In this document: in pieces, positions 9,155 to 18,078 of the stretch
How positions within the stretch are numbered: the first letter of the stretch is position 1
How the letters are laid out: each line of letters opens with the position of its first letter
Source: JADGNZ01 sp963715895
GTDB taxonomy: Bacteria > Acidobacteriota > Thermoanaerobaculia > Gp7-AA8
Assembly (NCBI GenBank): GCA_963715895.1
Contig: OY970284.1
Span: forward strand, 6,200,001 to 6,264,000
Direction of reading: 5' to 3'
Length of the DNA stretch: 64,000 nucleotides
Translations under genes and position numbers: made by a program
Notes under the pieces: model-generated
Told to the model about the DNA's origin: nothing
The model's input: only the letters and a program-made list of their open reading frames with translations
Database searches by the model: none

Positions 9155-10270
9155 ATGTTCTCCAACCGCGCACATTGGAACGCAGCCACCAACCGCCTCA
9201 CGGTAGCGCGACTGGCGTATCGGGGAACGTTGCTCGATCTGACGAGCTCGAATCCGACAACGGTCGGACTTCGCTATCCGCTCGATGAGCTCTCTGAGGT
9301 CATGGCTCGCGCGGCTCGCGCACCGTATGACCCGCGGCCACTCGGGCTCGCGCCGGCGCGGGAAGCCGTGGCCCGCGAGCTGGCTTGCGACGCGGCGGAC
9401 GTCGTCATCACCGCATCGACGAGCGAGGCGTATTCGTTCCTCTTCAAACTGCTCTGCGATCCGGGCGACGCGGTACTGACGGCGCGGCCGTCGTATCCGT
9501 TGCTGGAACATCTGGCCGCCCTGGAGCTGATCGATCTGCACTACTTCCCGCTGGAGTTTCATCGTCGATGGGAGATCAATCCATCACGCATCGAGACAGC
9601 GATCACCGGGCGGACAAGGGCCATCGTCGTCATCAACCCCAACAATCCCACAGGTTCGTACATCTCGTCCGAGGAACAGGACCAGATCGCGCGCTTCGGC
9701 TTACCGGTGATCTCCGACGAGGTCTTTCATCCCTTCGCCTTCGCCGATCGATCACCGTCCTTCGTACGCGACGACGTCCTCAGCTTCACGCTGGGAGGAT
9801 TGTCCAAGTCTGCCGGCCTCCCGCACTACAAACTGGGATGGATGCAGGTAAGCGGTCGCGGCAAGCGCGAGGCGATCGAGGCGCTGGAGCTGATCGCCGA
9901 CAACTTCCTCTCGGTGGCCACGCCGGTGCAGACGGCGCTGCCGGAGCTCCTCGCCATCGCGCCGCGCATCCGCGGAGCCATTCAGAGCCGGACCTCGCGG
10001 AATCTGACGGCTCTTCGGGCGATGGTGGAAAAATGCCCCGCCGCACGCGGGCTCCCGGTCGAGGGAGGCTGGTCGGCCATCATCCGCGTGCCGCGCATCG
10101 ATTCGGATGAAGCGCTGGCCTTACGCCTGATCGAGGAGCACGGCGTCGTCATCCATCCGGGCTACTTTTTCGATTTCGAGAGCGAGGGACATGTGGTCGT
10201 CTCACTGCTCACGGAGCCGCACATATTCGAGGAAGGAATCACCCGGCTGATAAGCTCGCTGCCGCAATGA
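9155..10270 (+). CDS. Class I/II PLP-dependent aminotransferase
   Basis: A 371-residue fold-type I aminotransferase. Visible motifs are LTSSNPTTVGLRYP near the N-terminus, NPNNPTGSYIS (cofactor/substrate region), SDEVFHPF (Asp contacting the PLP ring nitrogen) and LGGLSKSAGLPHYKLGWM, with Lys of GLSKSAG as the Schiff-base lysine. It transfers an amino group between an amino acid and a 2-oxo acid in the cytoplasm; the substrate is not evident. The frame is open from 9104, but that part is repeat, so I start at MFSNRAHWN. Its end overlaps the next gene by ATGA. Confidence 0.9.
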   Translation: MFSNRAHWNAATNRLTVARLAYRGTLLDLTSSNPTTVGLRYPLDELSEVMARAARAPYDPRPLGLAPAREAVARELACDAADVVITASTSEAYSFLFKLLCDPGDAVLTARPSYPLLEHLAALELIDLHYFPLEFHRRWEINPSRIETAITGRTRAIVVINPNNPTGSYISSEEQDQIARFGLPVISDEVFHPFAFADRSPSFVRDDVLSFTLGGLSKSAGLPHYKLGWMQVSGRGKREAIEALELIADNFLSVATPVQTALPELLAIAPRIRGAIQSRTSRNLTALRAMVEKCPAARGLPVEGGWSAIIRVPRIDSDEALALRLIEEHGVVIHPGYFFDFESEGHVVVSLLTEPHIFEEGITRLISSLPQ

Positions 10271-11454
10271 AAGAACACTGGCTCCTCGACCCCGCCATCA
10301 CCTACCTCAATCACGGCTCCTTCGGCGCGGCGCCGAAGGTGGTGCTGGCGAAACAGGACGAGCTTCGCACGCAGCTCGAGCGCGAGCCGGTACGATTCAT
10401 GGTCCGCGAGCTCGAGCCGCTGCTCGACGATGCCCGTGCCGTCCTGGCCGAGTTCGTGGGAGCGGACACGGAATCGATCGCCTTCGTTCCGAATGCCACC
10501 ACCGGCGTGAACGCGGTGCTCCGCTCGCTGGATCTCGACAAGCATGACGAGCTTCTCGTCACCTCGCACGAGTACAACGCCTCGCGCAACGCGCTCGAAT
10601 ACGTGGCCGGCCTCGCCGGCGCGAAGGTCGTGCCGGTCGAGGTGCCCTTCCCGATCCATTCGCCCGACGAGGTCATCGACCGGGTCATGGAGCGCGTCAC
10701 CGACCGCACGCGCCTCTTTCTCGTCGATCACGTCACCAGCCAGACCGGCTTGATCTTCCCGATCGCGGAGCTGATCGATGCACTGAACAAGCGCGGCATC
10801 GACACACTGGTCGACGGCGCGCATGCTCCCGGCATGTTCCCGCTGCACCTCGGCGAGCTCGGGGCCTCCTATTACACCGGCAATCTTCACAAGTGGGTCT
10901 GCGCGCCGAAAGGAGCCGCCTTCCTCTATGTCCGCGCGAACCGCCGGCGCGGGCTCCATCCCGTCGTGATCAGCCACGGCGCGAACGCGACCCGAACCGA
11001 CCGCAGCCGCTTCCATCTCGAGTTCGACTGGCCGGGCACTTTCGATCCGACGGCATGCCTCAGCGTCCCCACCGCCCTTCGCTTCATGGCCTCCCTGGCC
11101 GATGGCGGCTGGCCGGAGGTCATGCGGCGCAATCATGAGCTGGCCTTGGGTGCGCGCGATCTGCTGTGCACGCGGCTGGGGATCGACAAGCCGGCGCCGG
11201 ACGGGATGCTCGGGTCGATGGCGGCGATTCCACTCCCCGACGGCCCCCCCTACGTACCAACGCTGTTCGGCGATCCCCTGCAGGACGCCTTGTTCGAGCG
11301 CCAGATCGAAGTGCCGATCGTTCCGTGGCCAAGCCAGCCGAAGCGCGTCCTCCGCGTCTCCGCGCAGCTCTACAACACGATTGAAGACTACCAGACGCTG
11401 GCGAACGCCTTGGCCGAACTGCTTCCTCGGTTCCAGCCTGTAACGAAGATCTGA
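10267..11454 (+). CDS. Class V aminotransferase, isopenicillin-N-epimerase-like
   Basis: A 395-residue class V PLP enzyme. The N-terminus (YLNHGSFGAAPKVV) and YYTGNLHKWVCAPKGAAFLYV, with the PLP lysine in NLHKW, are characteristic of the CefD/isopenicillin N epimerase-like group; DGAHAPG supplies the ring Asp. Most members outside antibiotic clusters have no proven reaction, so racemase, lyase or desulfurase activity is possible. Translation is coupled to the preceding aminotransferase by a 4-bp overlap. The last codons and stop (AAG ATC TGA) form the left arm of the first hairpin of a downstream array. Confidence 0.88.
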   Translation: MKEHWLLDPAITYLNHGSFGAAPKVVLAKQDELRTQLEREPVRFMVRELEPLLDDARAVLAEFVGADTESIAFVPNATTGVNAVLRSLDLDKHDELLVTSHEYNASRNALEYVAGLAGAKVVPVEVPFPIHSPDEVIDRVMERVTDRTRLFLVDHVTSQTGLIFPIAELIDALNKRGIDTLVDGAHAPGMFPLHLGELGASYYTGNLHKWVCAPKGAAFLYVRANRRRGLHPVVISHGANATRTDRSRFHLEFDWPGTFDPTACLSVPTALRFMASLADGGWPEVMRRNHELALGARDLLCTRLGIDKPAPDGMLGSMAAIPLPDGPPYVPTLFGDPLQDALFERQIEVPIVPWPSQPKRVLRVSAQLYNTIEDYQTLANALAELLPRFQPVTKI

Positions 11455-11700
11455 GCGGCAGGTCTTGATGAGAAGAATTCTGCTCTGAAGATCTGACAGC
11501 CAGATCTTGATTGCTGGAATCTTGCTCCGAAGATCTGACCGCCAGATCTTAATGAGAAGAATTCTGCTGATGAATAGAAGAGCGATGCTCACGATGAGGA
11601 GAAAGCTGCTGATGAAGAGCGGAGTGCGCGGAGAAAGAAGGCCGTCATCTCCTCCGCGCCTCCGCGCCTCCGCGTGAGTCTTTGCGTTTCCAGCAAGATA
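11446..11700. repeat. 42-nt-period AAGATCTG hairpin array plus CTCCGCG repeat
   Basis: Three hairpins with arms AAGATCTG and CAGATCTT (one G-U pair in the first) and loops AGCGG, ACAGC and ACCGC start at 11446, 11488 and 11530, exactly 42 nt apart. They are separated by 21-nt spacers such as one containing AGAATTCT. Similar but weaker units continue to about 11610. From 11616 a second motif follows: GCGGAGTGCGCGGAG facing CTCCGCGCCTCCGCG. The region up to the kinase start at 11782 holds no gene I can support. Confidence 0.8.
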
Positions 11701-11781
11701 TCGCTTCGCGAGTACTATCAGTCGACGCAAACGCCACGAACCGGACTCGGCACGAGACCGGCACGCGACCAACACCTACCC

Positions 11782-13848
11782 GTGAAACGCACCGTTCCAC
11801 CATCTGTTTATGCCTCGCTGGCGCGCCGTTACGCCATCGCGCTCGCCGTGACCGCGCTCGCCACCTTTCTGCAGATCTGGCTGGCGCCGTACCTCGGCGG
11901 GGGGCGCTATCTCCTGCTGATCGGTGCGATCGTCATCAGCGCCACCTACGGCGGCTTCGGTCCGGCCCTTCTTTCGATTGCGCTCTCCTCGGCGGCGGTG
12001 GAGTATCTCTTCGACCTTCCCGCCTACGCGCGGCGATTCACGTCGGCCAACACCGTTCAGCTCACGGTCATCGACGCCTTCATGATCCTGCTGTCGTGGA
12101 TCATCGCCGCCCATCGTGCCGAGACCGCGCGGCTGCGCGACGCACGAGGCCGGGATCTCCAGGAGATGGCCGATCGCATCGAGGCGGAGCGCCGCCGTCT
12201 GGCCGATATCGTCTCCAGCGTCCCCGGCGTGGTCTGGGAAACGCAGGGCGATCCGGACAACGACGCGCAGCGGATCGACTATGTGAGCGAGCACGTGACG
12301 CGGATGCTCGGTTACTCGGTGGAGGAGTGGCTGGCCACGCCGAACTTCTGGCTCACCATCGTCCATCCGGACGACCGCGAGGAGGCGGCCAGACATACCC
12401 GGGAACATTTCGCCGCCGGCGGCTTCCGAACCAACTCCTTTCGCTGGCTGACGAAAGACGGCCGCGCTATCTGGGTCGAATCGCATTCCATGGTGGTCAA
12501 GGACGCCGGCGGCAAACCGATCGGAATGCGCGGGGTGACGCTCGACATGACGGCGCGGCGGCGTGCCGAGGAGTCGTTGAGGTTCCTGGCAAGGGTCAGT
12601 GAACTGGTGACGTCGTCACTCGACGCCCATACAACACTGGAAACCGCGGCTGGCGCGGCGCTGCCCGTCCTGGGCGAGCTCTGCGTGATCGACGTCATCG
12701 AAGGTCCCACCATCCGCCGGGCGGCGGTCAGGCATGTCGATCCGGCCATGCAGGATGCGGTCGGTCTGCTGAAGACCTACGACCCGCGTGCGGACCTTAC
12801 CTACGGGCCTCCTGCCGCGATCCGAACCGGTAAGCCGGAGGTCGTGCCTGAGCTTCCGGCGGAGGAGCTTGCGAAGCGGGGAGACGACGACGCTCACCGC
12901 GACGTCATACGCCGGCTCGGAACGCAGTCGTACATGACCGTACCGCTGATCGCGCGCGCCGGAACGATCGGCGCGGTCACCGTCAGCTCACGCCAGAAGA
13001 ATCGCTACGACACGGCGGACCTCGAGCTCGCACAACTCTTCGCGCGGCGCGTGGCCCTGGCCCTCGAGAACGCGCAGCTTCACATGGCGGCGGTCGAGGC
13101 CAACCGGGCCAAGGACGAGTTCCTGGCCACGGTATCCCACGAGCTGCGGACGCCGATGACGGCAACGCTAGGCTGGATTCGTATGCTCACCATCGGCTCG
13201 CTGGACGAGGAGACGATGCAACTGGCGATGGATTCGATCGATCGGTCGACCAGGGCGCAGGCGCGGCTGATCGAAGACATCCTCGACGTTTCCAGCATCA
13301 TCAGCGGCAAATTCCGTCTGGAGGTCGGACCGGTCGACCTCGGCGCCGTGATCACCAACGCCATCGAGACCCTGCGCCCGGCGGCGACGGCGAAACAGAT
13401 TGCCATCGACGTCGCTCTCGATCCCACGCCGCCGCTGCAGGGCGACATCAACCGACTGCAGCAGGTAGTCTGGAATCTCCTCTCGAACGCAATCAAGTTC
13501 GTCCCGCGCGGCGGTCACATCGTCGTGCAGCTCACGCGCGCCGAAGGCGCTGCCCGGATCGTGGTGAGCGACGACGGTCCCGGCATCGATCCGGCGTTCC
13601 TCCCGCACGTCTTCGAGCGCTTCCGCCAGGCCGACAGCAGCAGTGCCCGAACGCACAGCGGCCTGGGCCTCGGCCTGGCCATCGTCCGCCACCTCGCCGA
13701 ACTGCACGGCGGCAACGCCACCGTCGAAAGCGCCGGCAGCGGCCACGGCGCCCGATTCACGGTGGAGCTACCGCTCGAGGCGTCGCGGAGCGACGCGGTG
13801 CAGCAGGTGTTTCCGGTACAGGCCCCGCCGACGCCGCCGCCCGCGTAG
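11782..13848 (+). CDS. Membrane sensor histidine kinase (DUF4118-PAS-GAF-HisKA-HATPase)
   Basis: A 688-residue kinase. A KdpD-like four-helix membrane region at ~15-120 is followed by a PAS domain (~145-265; MLGYSVEEWLATPNFWLTIVHPDDR), a GAF domain (~280-440), HisKA with phospho-acceptor His in FLATVSHELRTPM, and HATPase with N box WNLLSNAIKF, G1 DDGPGIDP and G2 SGLGLGLAIV. It autophosphorylates on His in response to an unknown signal. No response regulator is adjacent, so it is an orphan kinase. The ORF extends upstream to 11674, but that part is repeat; I favour the GTG at 11782, which lacks a clear ribosome site. Confidence 0.88.
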   Translation: MKRTVPPSVYASLARRYAIALAVTALATFLQIWLAPYLGGGRYLLLIGAIVISATYGGFGPALLSIALSSAAVEYLFDLPAYARRFTSANTVQLTVIDAFMILLSWIIAAHRAETARLRDARGRDLQEMADRIEAERRRLADIVSSVPGVVWETQGDPDNDAQRIDYVSEHVTRMLGYSVEEWLATPNFWLTIVHPDDREEAARHTREHFAAGGFRTNSFRWLTKDGRAIWVESHSMVVKDAGGKPIGMRGVTLDMTARRRAEESLRFLARVSELVTSSLDAHTTLETAAGAALPVLGELCVIDVIEGPTIRRAAVRHVDPAMQDAVGLLKTYDPRADLTYGPPAAIRTGKPEVVPELPAEELAKRGDDDAHRDVIRRLGTQSYMTVPLIARAGTIGAVTVSSRQKNRYDTADLELAQLFARRVALALENAQLHMAAVEANRAKDEFLATVSHELRTPMTATLGWIRMLTIGSLDEETMQLAMDSIDRSTRAQARLIEDILDVSSIISGKFRLEVGPVDLGAVITNAIETLRPAATAKQIAIDVALDPTPPLQGDINRLQQVVWNLLSNAIKFVPRGGHIVVQLTRAEGAARIVVSDDGPGIDPAFLPHVFERFRQADSSSARTHSGLGLGLAIVRHLAELHGGNATVESAGSGHGARFTVELPLEASRSDAVQQVFPVQAPPTPPPA

Positions 13849-13997
13849 CGTCGGCGGTTCAACTGCCTGAGCCACAGCCAGAACCACAACCGTCAGAGAT
13901 TATTTTTTTCGGCGGCTTGTAGAATTCCGCTCCCGCCGTTCGTCGAGTTAGTGAAGGCAGGGCAACTAGCCTGCGAAGAGCATTTCAGGAGAAGACA

Positions 13998-14351
13998 ATG
14001 CCGCAATATTTGGTTGCTGGTTACCTCCCCGACGACTTCGACCCGTCCCAGGTGGACGAAGCGATGGGCCGCGAGATCCACGAGCTCAACAAAGAGATGA
14101 TTGCTGCCGGCGTCAGGAAATTCGCTTGCGGCCTTGGGGCCGCGAAGTCGCTGCGAGCGCAGACCGGTGGCGCGGTCCTCATCACCGACGGGCCCTACCT
14201 CGAGACCAAAGAACACATCGGCGGTTTCTGGATATTGGAATGCGCTGACATGGACGAGGCTGTGGCATGGGCGCGCAAAGGCGTGGCCGCCACTCGGGGG
14301 CAGGTTGAGGTGCGAGAGATCTTTTTCAATCCGGCTCCCGACCAACCATAG
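13998..14351 (+). CDS. DGPF (YCII-related) protein, ECF42-associated, first copy
   Basis: A 117-residue protein with the DGPF-type signature as TDGPYLETKEHIGGFWILE, typical of the YCII-related superfamily (dimeric alpha/beta ferredoxin-like fold). AGGAGA lies just before the ATG. DGPF proteins are encoded beside, and are often the known targets of, ECF42-type sigma factors; two are present here, directly followed by such a sigma factor. Catalytic activity is unproven. Upstream (13849-13997) there is no other gene; an AT-rich tract with seven T residues lies near 13905. Confidence 0.88.
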   Translation: MPQYLVAGYLPDDFDPSQVDEAMGREIHELNKEMIAAGVRKFACGLGAAKSLRAQTGGAVLITDGPYLETKEHIGGFWILECADMDEAVAWARKGVAATRGQVEVREIFFNPAPDQP

Positions 14352-14361
14352 GAGCAACGCA

Positions 14362-14772
14362 ATGCGTTTCATGATGATGGTGATACCGAAAGGTTACGAG
14401 TCGGCCGCGCCGGATGCCGTTCCCACGGCGGAAGCGGTGGCAAAGATGATGGAGTACAACAAGGCACTGCAGAAGGCGGGAGTGCTGCTCGCGCTGGATG
14501 GCTTGTTTCCTCCTTCTACCGGAGCACGTGTTTCATATGCGGACGGCAAGGCGACGGTGACCGACGGGCCGTTTGCCGAGGCGAAAGAAGTCGTCGGCGG
14601 ATACTGGATCATCCAGGTGCGCTCACGCGAAGAGGCCATCGAATGGGCAAAGCGGGCACCTATGTCCAACAACGAAGTGATCGAAGTTCGCCAGATTCAC
14701 GAGATGTCTGACTTCCCCGAGGACGTTCAAAAAGCGGCCGAAGGCTTCGAGCACCGGAACGTCGTAGCCTAG
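14362..14772 (+). CDS. DGPF (YCII-related) protein, ECF42-associated, second copy
   Basis: A 136-residue protein with a clear DGPF motif (VTDGPFAEAKEVVGGYWIIQ) in a YCII-related domain, preceded by RFMMMVIPKGYESAAP, which is typical of this group. The ATG at 14362 has GGAG at 14351-14354. It sits 10 bp after the first DGPF gene and 5 bp before the sigma factor, so the three form one operon. Function beyond the association with ECF42 sigma factors is unknown. Confidence 0.9.
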   Translation: MRFMMMVIPKGYESAAPDAVPTAEAVAKMMEYNKALQKAGVLLALDGLFPPSTGARVSYADGKATVTDGPFAEAKEVVGGYWIIQVRSREEAIEWAKRAPMSNNEVIEVRQIHEMSDFPEDVQKAAEGFEHRNVVA

Positions 14773-14777
14773 GTTGC

Positions 14778-16055
14778 ATGAGCGATGTAGCCAAGACGAT
14801 TGAGGCCGTGTGGAAGATCGAGTCCACACGCCTCATCGCCGCGATTGCTCGCGTTACCAACGATATTGGCATTGCCGAGGAGCTGGCGCAGGATGCGCTC
14901 GTGACTGCCCTCGAAGTCTGGCCCGAGGAAGGCATCCCTGACAAACCAGGGGCCTGGCTGATGATGGCGGCGAAGCGGCGGGCGATCGATTCGTTGCGTC
15001 GCGGCCGCATGCTCGTACAAAAGCATGAAGAGATTGCCCGCGAGCTGGAGTGGCAACAGCAGCAGCTTGGAGACGCGTTGGAGCACTCGCTGGATCAGGT
15101 GATCGATGATGACGTGCTGCGGCTCATCTTCACCGCGTGCCATCCCGTGCTTGCGGTGGAAGGACGCATCGCGCTCACGTTGCGCCTGATCGGCGGCCTC
15201 ACCACGGCCGAGATCGCGCGTGCGTTTCTGGTGCCCGAAAAGACGCTGGGCCAGCGGATCTCTCGCGCCAAGAAGACCCTCTCGGAGGCACACGTTCCCT
15301 TTGAGACGCCGAACGGGGACGAGTTGCGGCGCAGGGTTGAGTCCGTGCTCATAGTGGCCTACCTGATCTTCAATGAGGGCTACACCGCGACCTCGGGCGA
15401 TGAATGGATGCGGGCGGCTCTCGCCGAGGAGGCGCTGCGCCTGGGGCGCATGCTGGAGCAACTTCTCCCCGGCGAATCGGAAGTTCATGCACTTGTGGCA
15501 TTGATGGAGTTGCAGGTATCGCGCAACGCGGCGCGCCGGGGCAAAAACGGCGAGGCAATCTTATTGCCGGATCAGGACCGCTCCTTGTGGGACTACGCGC
15601 AGATCCAGCGAGGAATGACCGCGCTCGAACAAGCGCAACGACTTGGCGGTGGCGCGAAACCCTACGCGTTGCAGGCTGCCATTGCTGCATGTCACATGCG
15701 CGCCCGCACCGCCGAAGAGACGGAATGGGACCGTATCGTTCTTCTCTACGACGCCTTGCTGCAAATCAATCCATCTCCAATCGTGGCACTCAATCGCGCC
15801 GTGGCCGTCGGCATGGTCCAGGGCCCAGCTGCAGGACTCGACGCCCTCGACGCAGCTGCCACCCTCGCCGGTGACTCGGCGCTGGCCGGCTACCATCTCT
15901 TTCCCAGCGTTCGCGGAGACCTGCTGATGAAGATGGGCCGGCTCTCTGAGGCGCGTGAAGAAATCCAACGCGCCATCGCAATGACGAAGAACCTGCGGGA
16001 ACAGGAACTGCTCGCGAGCAGGCTGAAGCAGCTGGAGAAGGCGGCCCTTGAATAG
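14778..16055 (+). CDS. ECF42-type RNA polymerase sigma factor with C-terminal TPR extension
   Basis: A 425-residue protein, far longer than a minimal ECF sigma. Region 2 is at ~10-85 (EELAQDALVTALEVWP, KPGAWLMMAAKRRAIDSLRR) and region 4 at ~110-170 (LTTAEIARAFLVPEKTLGQRI). A long helical extension (~185-425) includes a DUF6596-like stretch (LIVAYLIFNEGYTATSG) and TPR-like helices (YALQAAIAACHMRA). This architecture and the neighbouring DGPF genes define the ECF42 group, where the extension is reported to be needed for activity. No anti-sigma gene is present, also normal for the group. It probably drives its own operon. Confidence 0.93.
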   Translation: MSDVAKTIEAVWKIESTRLIAAIARVTNDIGIAEELAQDALVTALEVWPEEGIPDKPGAWLMMAAKRRAIDSLRRGRMLVQKHEEIARELEWQQQQLGDALEHSLDQVIDDDVLRLIFTACHPVLAVEGRIALTLRLIGGLTTAEIARAFLVPEKTLGQRISRAKKTLSEAHVPFETPNGDELRRRVESVLIVAYLIFNEGYTATSGDEWMRAALAEEALRLGRMLEQLLPGESEVHALVALMELQVSRNAARRGKNGEAILLPDQDRSLWDYAQIQRGMTALEQAQRLGGGAKPYALQAAIAACHMRARTAEETEWDRIVLLYDALLQINPSPIVALNRAVAVGMVQGPAAGLDALDAAATLAGDSALAGYHLFPSVRGDLLMKMGRLSEAREEIQRAIAMTKNLREQELLASRLKQLEKAALE

Positions 16056-16097
16056 GTGCGGTTCTCTGCCTCGGAGCTTCGTGTTACCGTTGCCCGC

Positions 16098-16319
16098 ATG
16101 GAAGTGATCGAAGCGGAGTTCAATGATGGCGTGCTCCGTCCTGTGCGCCGTCTGCTCTTGCGCCCGGGCGAACGGGTAGGAATCGTTGTCGTGCGCCGCC
16201 CGGATCCTTTGCGTTGGGATCTCGCCCGTTTATCAAAGGTCATCTCCGATGAAGACACTCTGACGGAGGCAGGTCTGGCTGAGTGGGAAACAGCGCTCAG
16301 CAGTGAGGACCGGCGTTGA
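16098..16319 (+). CDS. AF2212-like (DUF104) antitoxin candidate
   Basis: A 73-residue protein starting MEVIEAEFNDGVLRPVRRLLLRPGE. The pattern I-A-x-F-x-D-G-V-L-x-P followed by L-x-G-E is typical of the AF2212-like family, small beta-rich proteins often paired with PIN or MazF toxins. Its TGA overlaps the TTG start of the following MazF-like gene, so both are translationally coupled. The ORF could begin earlier at 16056, but family alignment favours 16098. Inferred role: neutralising the toxin and repressing the operon. Confidence 0.75.
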   Translation: MEVIEAEFNDGVLRPVRRLLLRPGERVGIVVVRRPDPLRWDLARLSKVISDEDTLTEAGLAEWETALSSEDRR

Positions 16320-16669
16320 AGCGCGGTGAGATCTGGTGGGCAGATTTGGGAGCCTATCGCCCCCGCGAGCAGACCGGCCGGCGGCCTGTCGTCATTTGGC
16401 AGAGTGACGCCCTCACGCAAGCACTGCATTCCGTCCTCGTCGTTCCGCTGACCACCAACCTCGATCGAGCACGACTCGCCGGAACCGCGATGATCGAAGC
16501 GAGCGAGAATGGTCTGAGTCAGACGTCTGTAGCGCTGGCCTTCCAGATGCGAGCCATTCCGAAAGCATTCTTGCTCGACCGTGTCCGTAACCTGACGGAA
16601 GACGAGCTTGGAGAGCTTGAGTTGGCAACCGATGAAGCGCTCGGTCGCGTAGAGCCAGAAGTGGAATGA
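16316..16669 (+). CDS. MazF/PemK-family endoribonuclease toxin
   Basis: A 117-residue PemK/MazF protein: KRGEIWWADLG at the N-terminus, RRPVVIWQSDAL and VVPLTTNLDRA in the core, then QTSVALAFQMRAIPK. All are hallmark strands of the SH3-like toxin barrel. MazF toxins cleave mRNA at short sequences and are blocked by the cognate antitoxin. It starts at a TTG (16316) within the stop of the antitoxin gene (TTGA overlap), which would keep toxin translation low and coupled. The 175 bp after it carry only short GC-rich inverted repeats (ACGCCGG/CCGGCG). Confidence 0.88.
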   Translation: MKRGEIWWADLGAYRPREQTGRRPVVIWQSDALTQALHSVLVVPLTTNLDRARLAGTAMIEASENGLSQTSVALAFQMRAIPKAFLLDRVRNLTEDELGELELATDEALGRVEPEVE

Positions 16670-16844
16670 GTGCTGGACGTGCGATGTCCTGAGCCGACAT
16701 TCTCCCGGTTAGAGTTCGGTTAGAGTCCGGAAACCACCGCCGCGCCCGGCAAGACACCAAACACTTGCGGTAACCCGGCGGCGGGACGCACGCCGGGCCA
16801 ACCGGCGAGACGCCAGCGCTCCGGAAAACCGCCAACACCCGCGC

Positions 16845-18044
16845 CTACGCCGCCTTCTTCGCCGCCGGCTCGCTGAATAGCTGCAGCGCCTTCTGGAGGA
16901 TCAAGTCATCCTTCGGCTTGACCGCCGCGGCGCCCTTCGTCGCCGGAGTACTCGACTCATCGCGGAGCGCGAGCGCCGTTAGGTCGACGATGACGTCCGG
17001 GCGGATGCCGCCGGCTTTGATCGCTTTCATGTCCGGCGTGGTGTAGTGGGCGACGGTCATGTAGACGCCGCCACCGCTGGGGAGGGTTACGAAACGCTGC
17101 ACGATCGACTTGCCGTAGGTGGTCACGCCGACGACTTTGCCGCGCTGGTTGCCGTGAATGGCGGCGGCGAAAATCTCCGCGCCGGAGGCGGTCGAGCCGT
17201 CGGTGAGGACTTCGAGGTCGCCGTCGTAGGCGGTGTTGCGGTCGGCCTGCCACTTCTTCGGATCGATCTTGCGCCCCTCGAGAGAGGTGATGAGGCCGCT
17301 CGTCAGCAACTCGTCGGCCGAGGTGATCGCTTCTTCCACGTCGCCGCCGGCATTGCCGCGGAGGTCGATGATCAGCTTCCGGTTGCCGGCCTTGCGGATG
17401 GTCTCCAGAGTGGCCGCCAGTTGCGCGGCGGTCCCCTTCTCGAAGTAGGGAATCTTCACGTAGGAGACGCCGCCGTACTGTTCCGTGGTGATGGGCAGCG
17501 GGTGAAAGGCGGCCTGCTGCAGGGTGAACTCGTCGCGCTTGGTCTGGCCGCCGCGGAGAACTTGCAGATGCACCGGCTTGGCGGCGCGGAGGAGGTTGCG
17601 GACCTGCCAGACGGCCATTTTCTGCGTCGGCTGTCCGTCGATCTTCTCGATGAAGTCGCCGCGCTCGATGCCCGACTTCGCGGCGGGCGATCCAGGAACG
17701 GAGGCGATGACGAACGCGTAGCCGAAGCGCTTGGTGACGATGAGGCCGACGCCGTTGTCTTCGACATCGCTGAAACTCTTGTACGCCGCCATCTGTGCCG
17801 GCGGCACGTAGTAGCTGAACTCGTCGATGGCGTCGGTGACTCCGGAGAAGGCGCCGTCCATCAACTGGTCGGCCGGCACCTGTTCCACGTAGTTGTTCCT
17901 CACCAGGTCGAAGACCTCGGTGAAGATGCTGAGGTAGCGGTAGACGTTGTTCTTCTGCGTGGCCTGCCCGAACAGCGCGCCGCCGAGAAGCGAGAGGAGA
18001 AGCGCCACGGAAACGGAAAGGAAAACGATTTTCTTTTTGGTCAT
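16845..18044 (-). CDS. ctpA: S41 carboxy-terminal processing protease
   Basis: A 399-residue protease with an N-terminal membrane anchor (IVFLSVSVALLLSLLGGALFG), a PDZ domain (~90-165; GVGLIVTKRFGYAFVIASV) and the S41 catalytic domain. Catalytic Ser287 lies in STASGAEIFAA and Lys312 in TTYGKS, 25 residues apart as in Prc/CtpA. Such enzymes trim or degrade periplasmic proteins, often regulators of cell-wall hydrolases. It follows the envC-like gene by 31 bp, matching the known functional link between Ctp proteases and murein hydrolase control. The ORF extends to 18176, but that part overlaps envC and a GAGC repeat; MTKKK at 18044 is the signal-peptide start. Confidence 0.92.
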   Translation of the reverse strand: MTKKKIVFLSVSVALLLSLLGGALFGQATQKNNVYRYLSIFTEVFDLVRNNYVEQVPADQLMDGAFSGVTDAIDEFSYYVPPAQMAAYKSFSDVEDNGVGLIVTKRFGYAFVIASVPGSPAAKSGIERGDFIEKIDGQPTQKMAVWQVRNLLRAAKPVHLQVLRGGQTKRDEFTLQQAAFHPLPITTEQYGGVSYVKIPYFEKGTAAQLAATLETIRKAGNRKLIIDLRGNAGGDVEEAITSADELLTSGLITSLEGRKIDPKKWQADRNTAYDGDLEVLTDGSTASGAEIFAAAIHGNQRGKVVGVTTYGKSIVQRFVTLPSGGGVYMTVAHYTTPDMKAIKAGGIRPDVIVDLTALALRDESSTPATKGAAAVKPKDDLILQKALQLFSEPAAKKAA

Positions 18045-18078
18045 TTCGCTCAGCTCGCTATGCTCGTTGTGCTCGCTA
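18045..18078. repeat. Short GAGC-rich repeat in envC-ctpA junction
   Basis: On the minus strand the junction reads as a run of GAGC, ACGAG, AGCGAG and GAGCG units ending at the ctpA ATG. It spans the last codons of the envC-like gene and the entire ribosome-binding region of ctpA. It is the shortest of the low-complexity families in the window. Confidence 0.45.
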
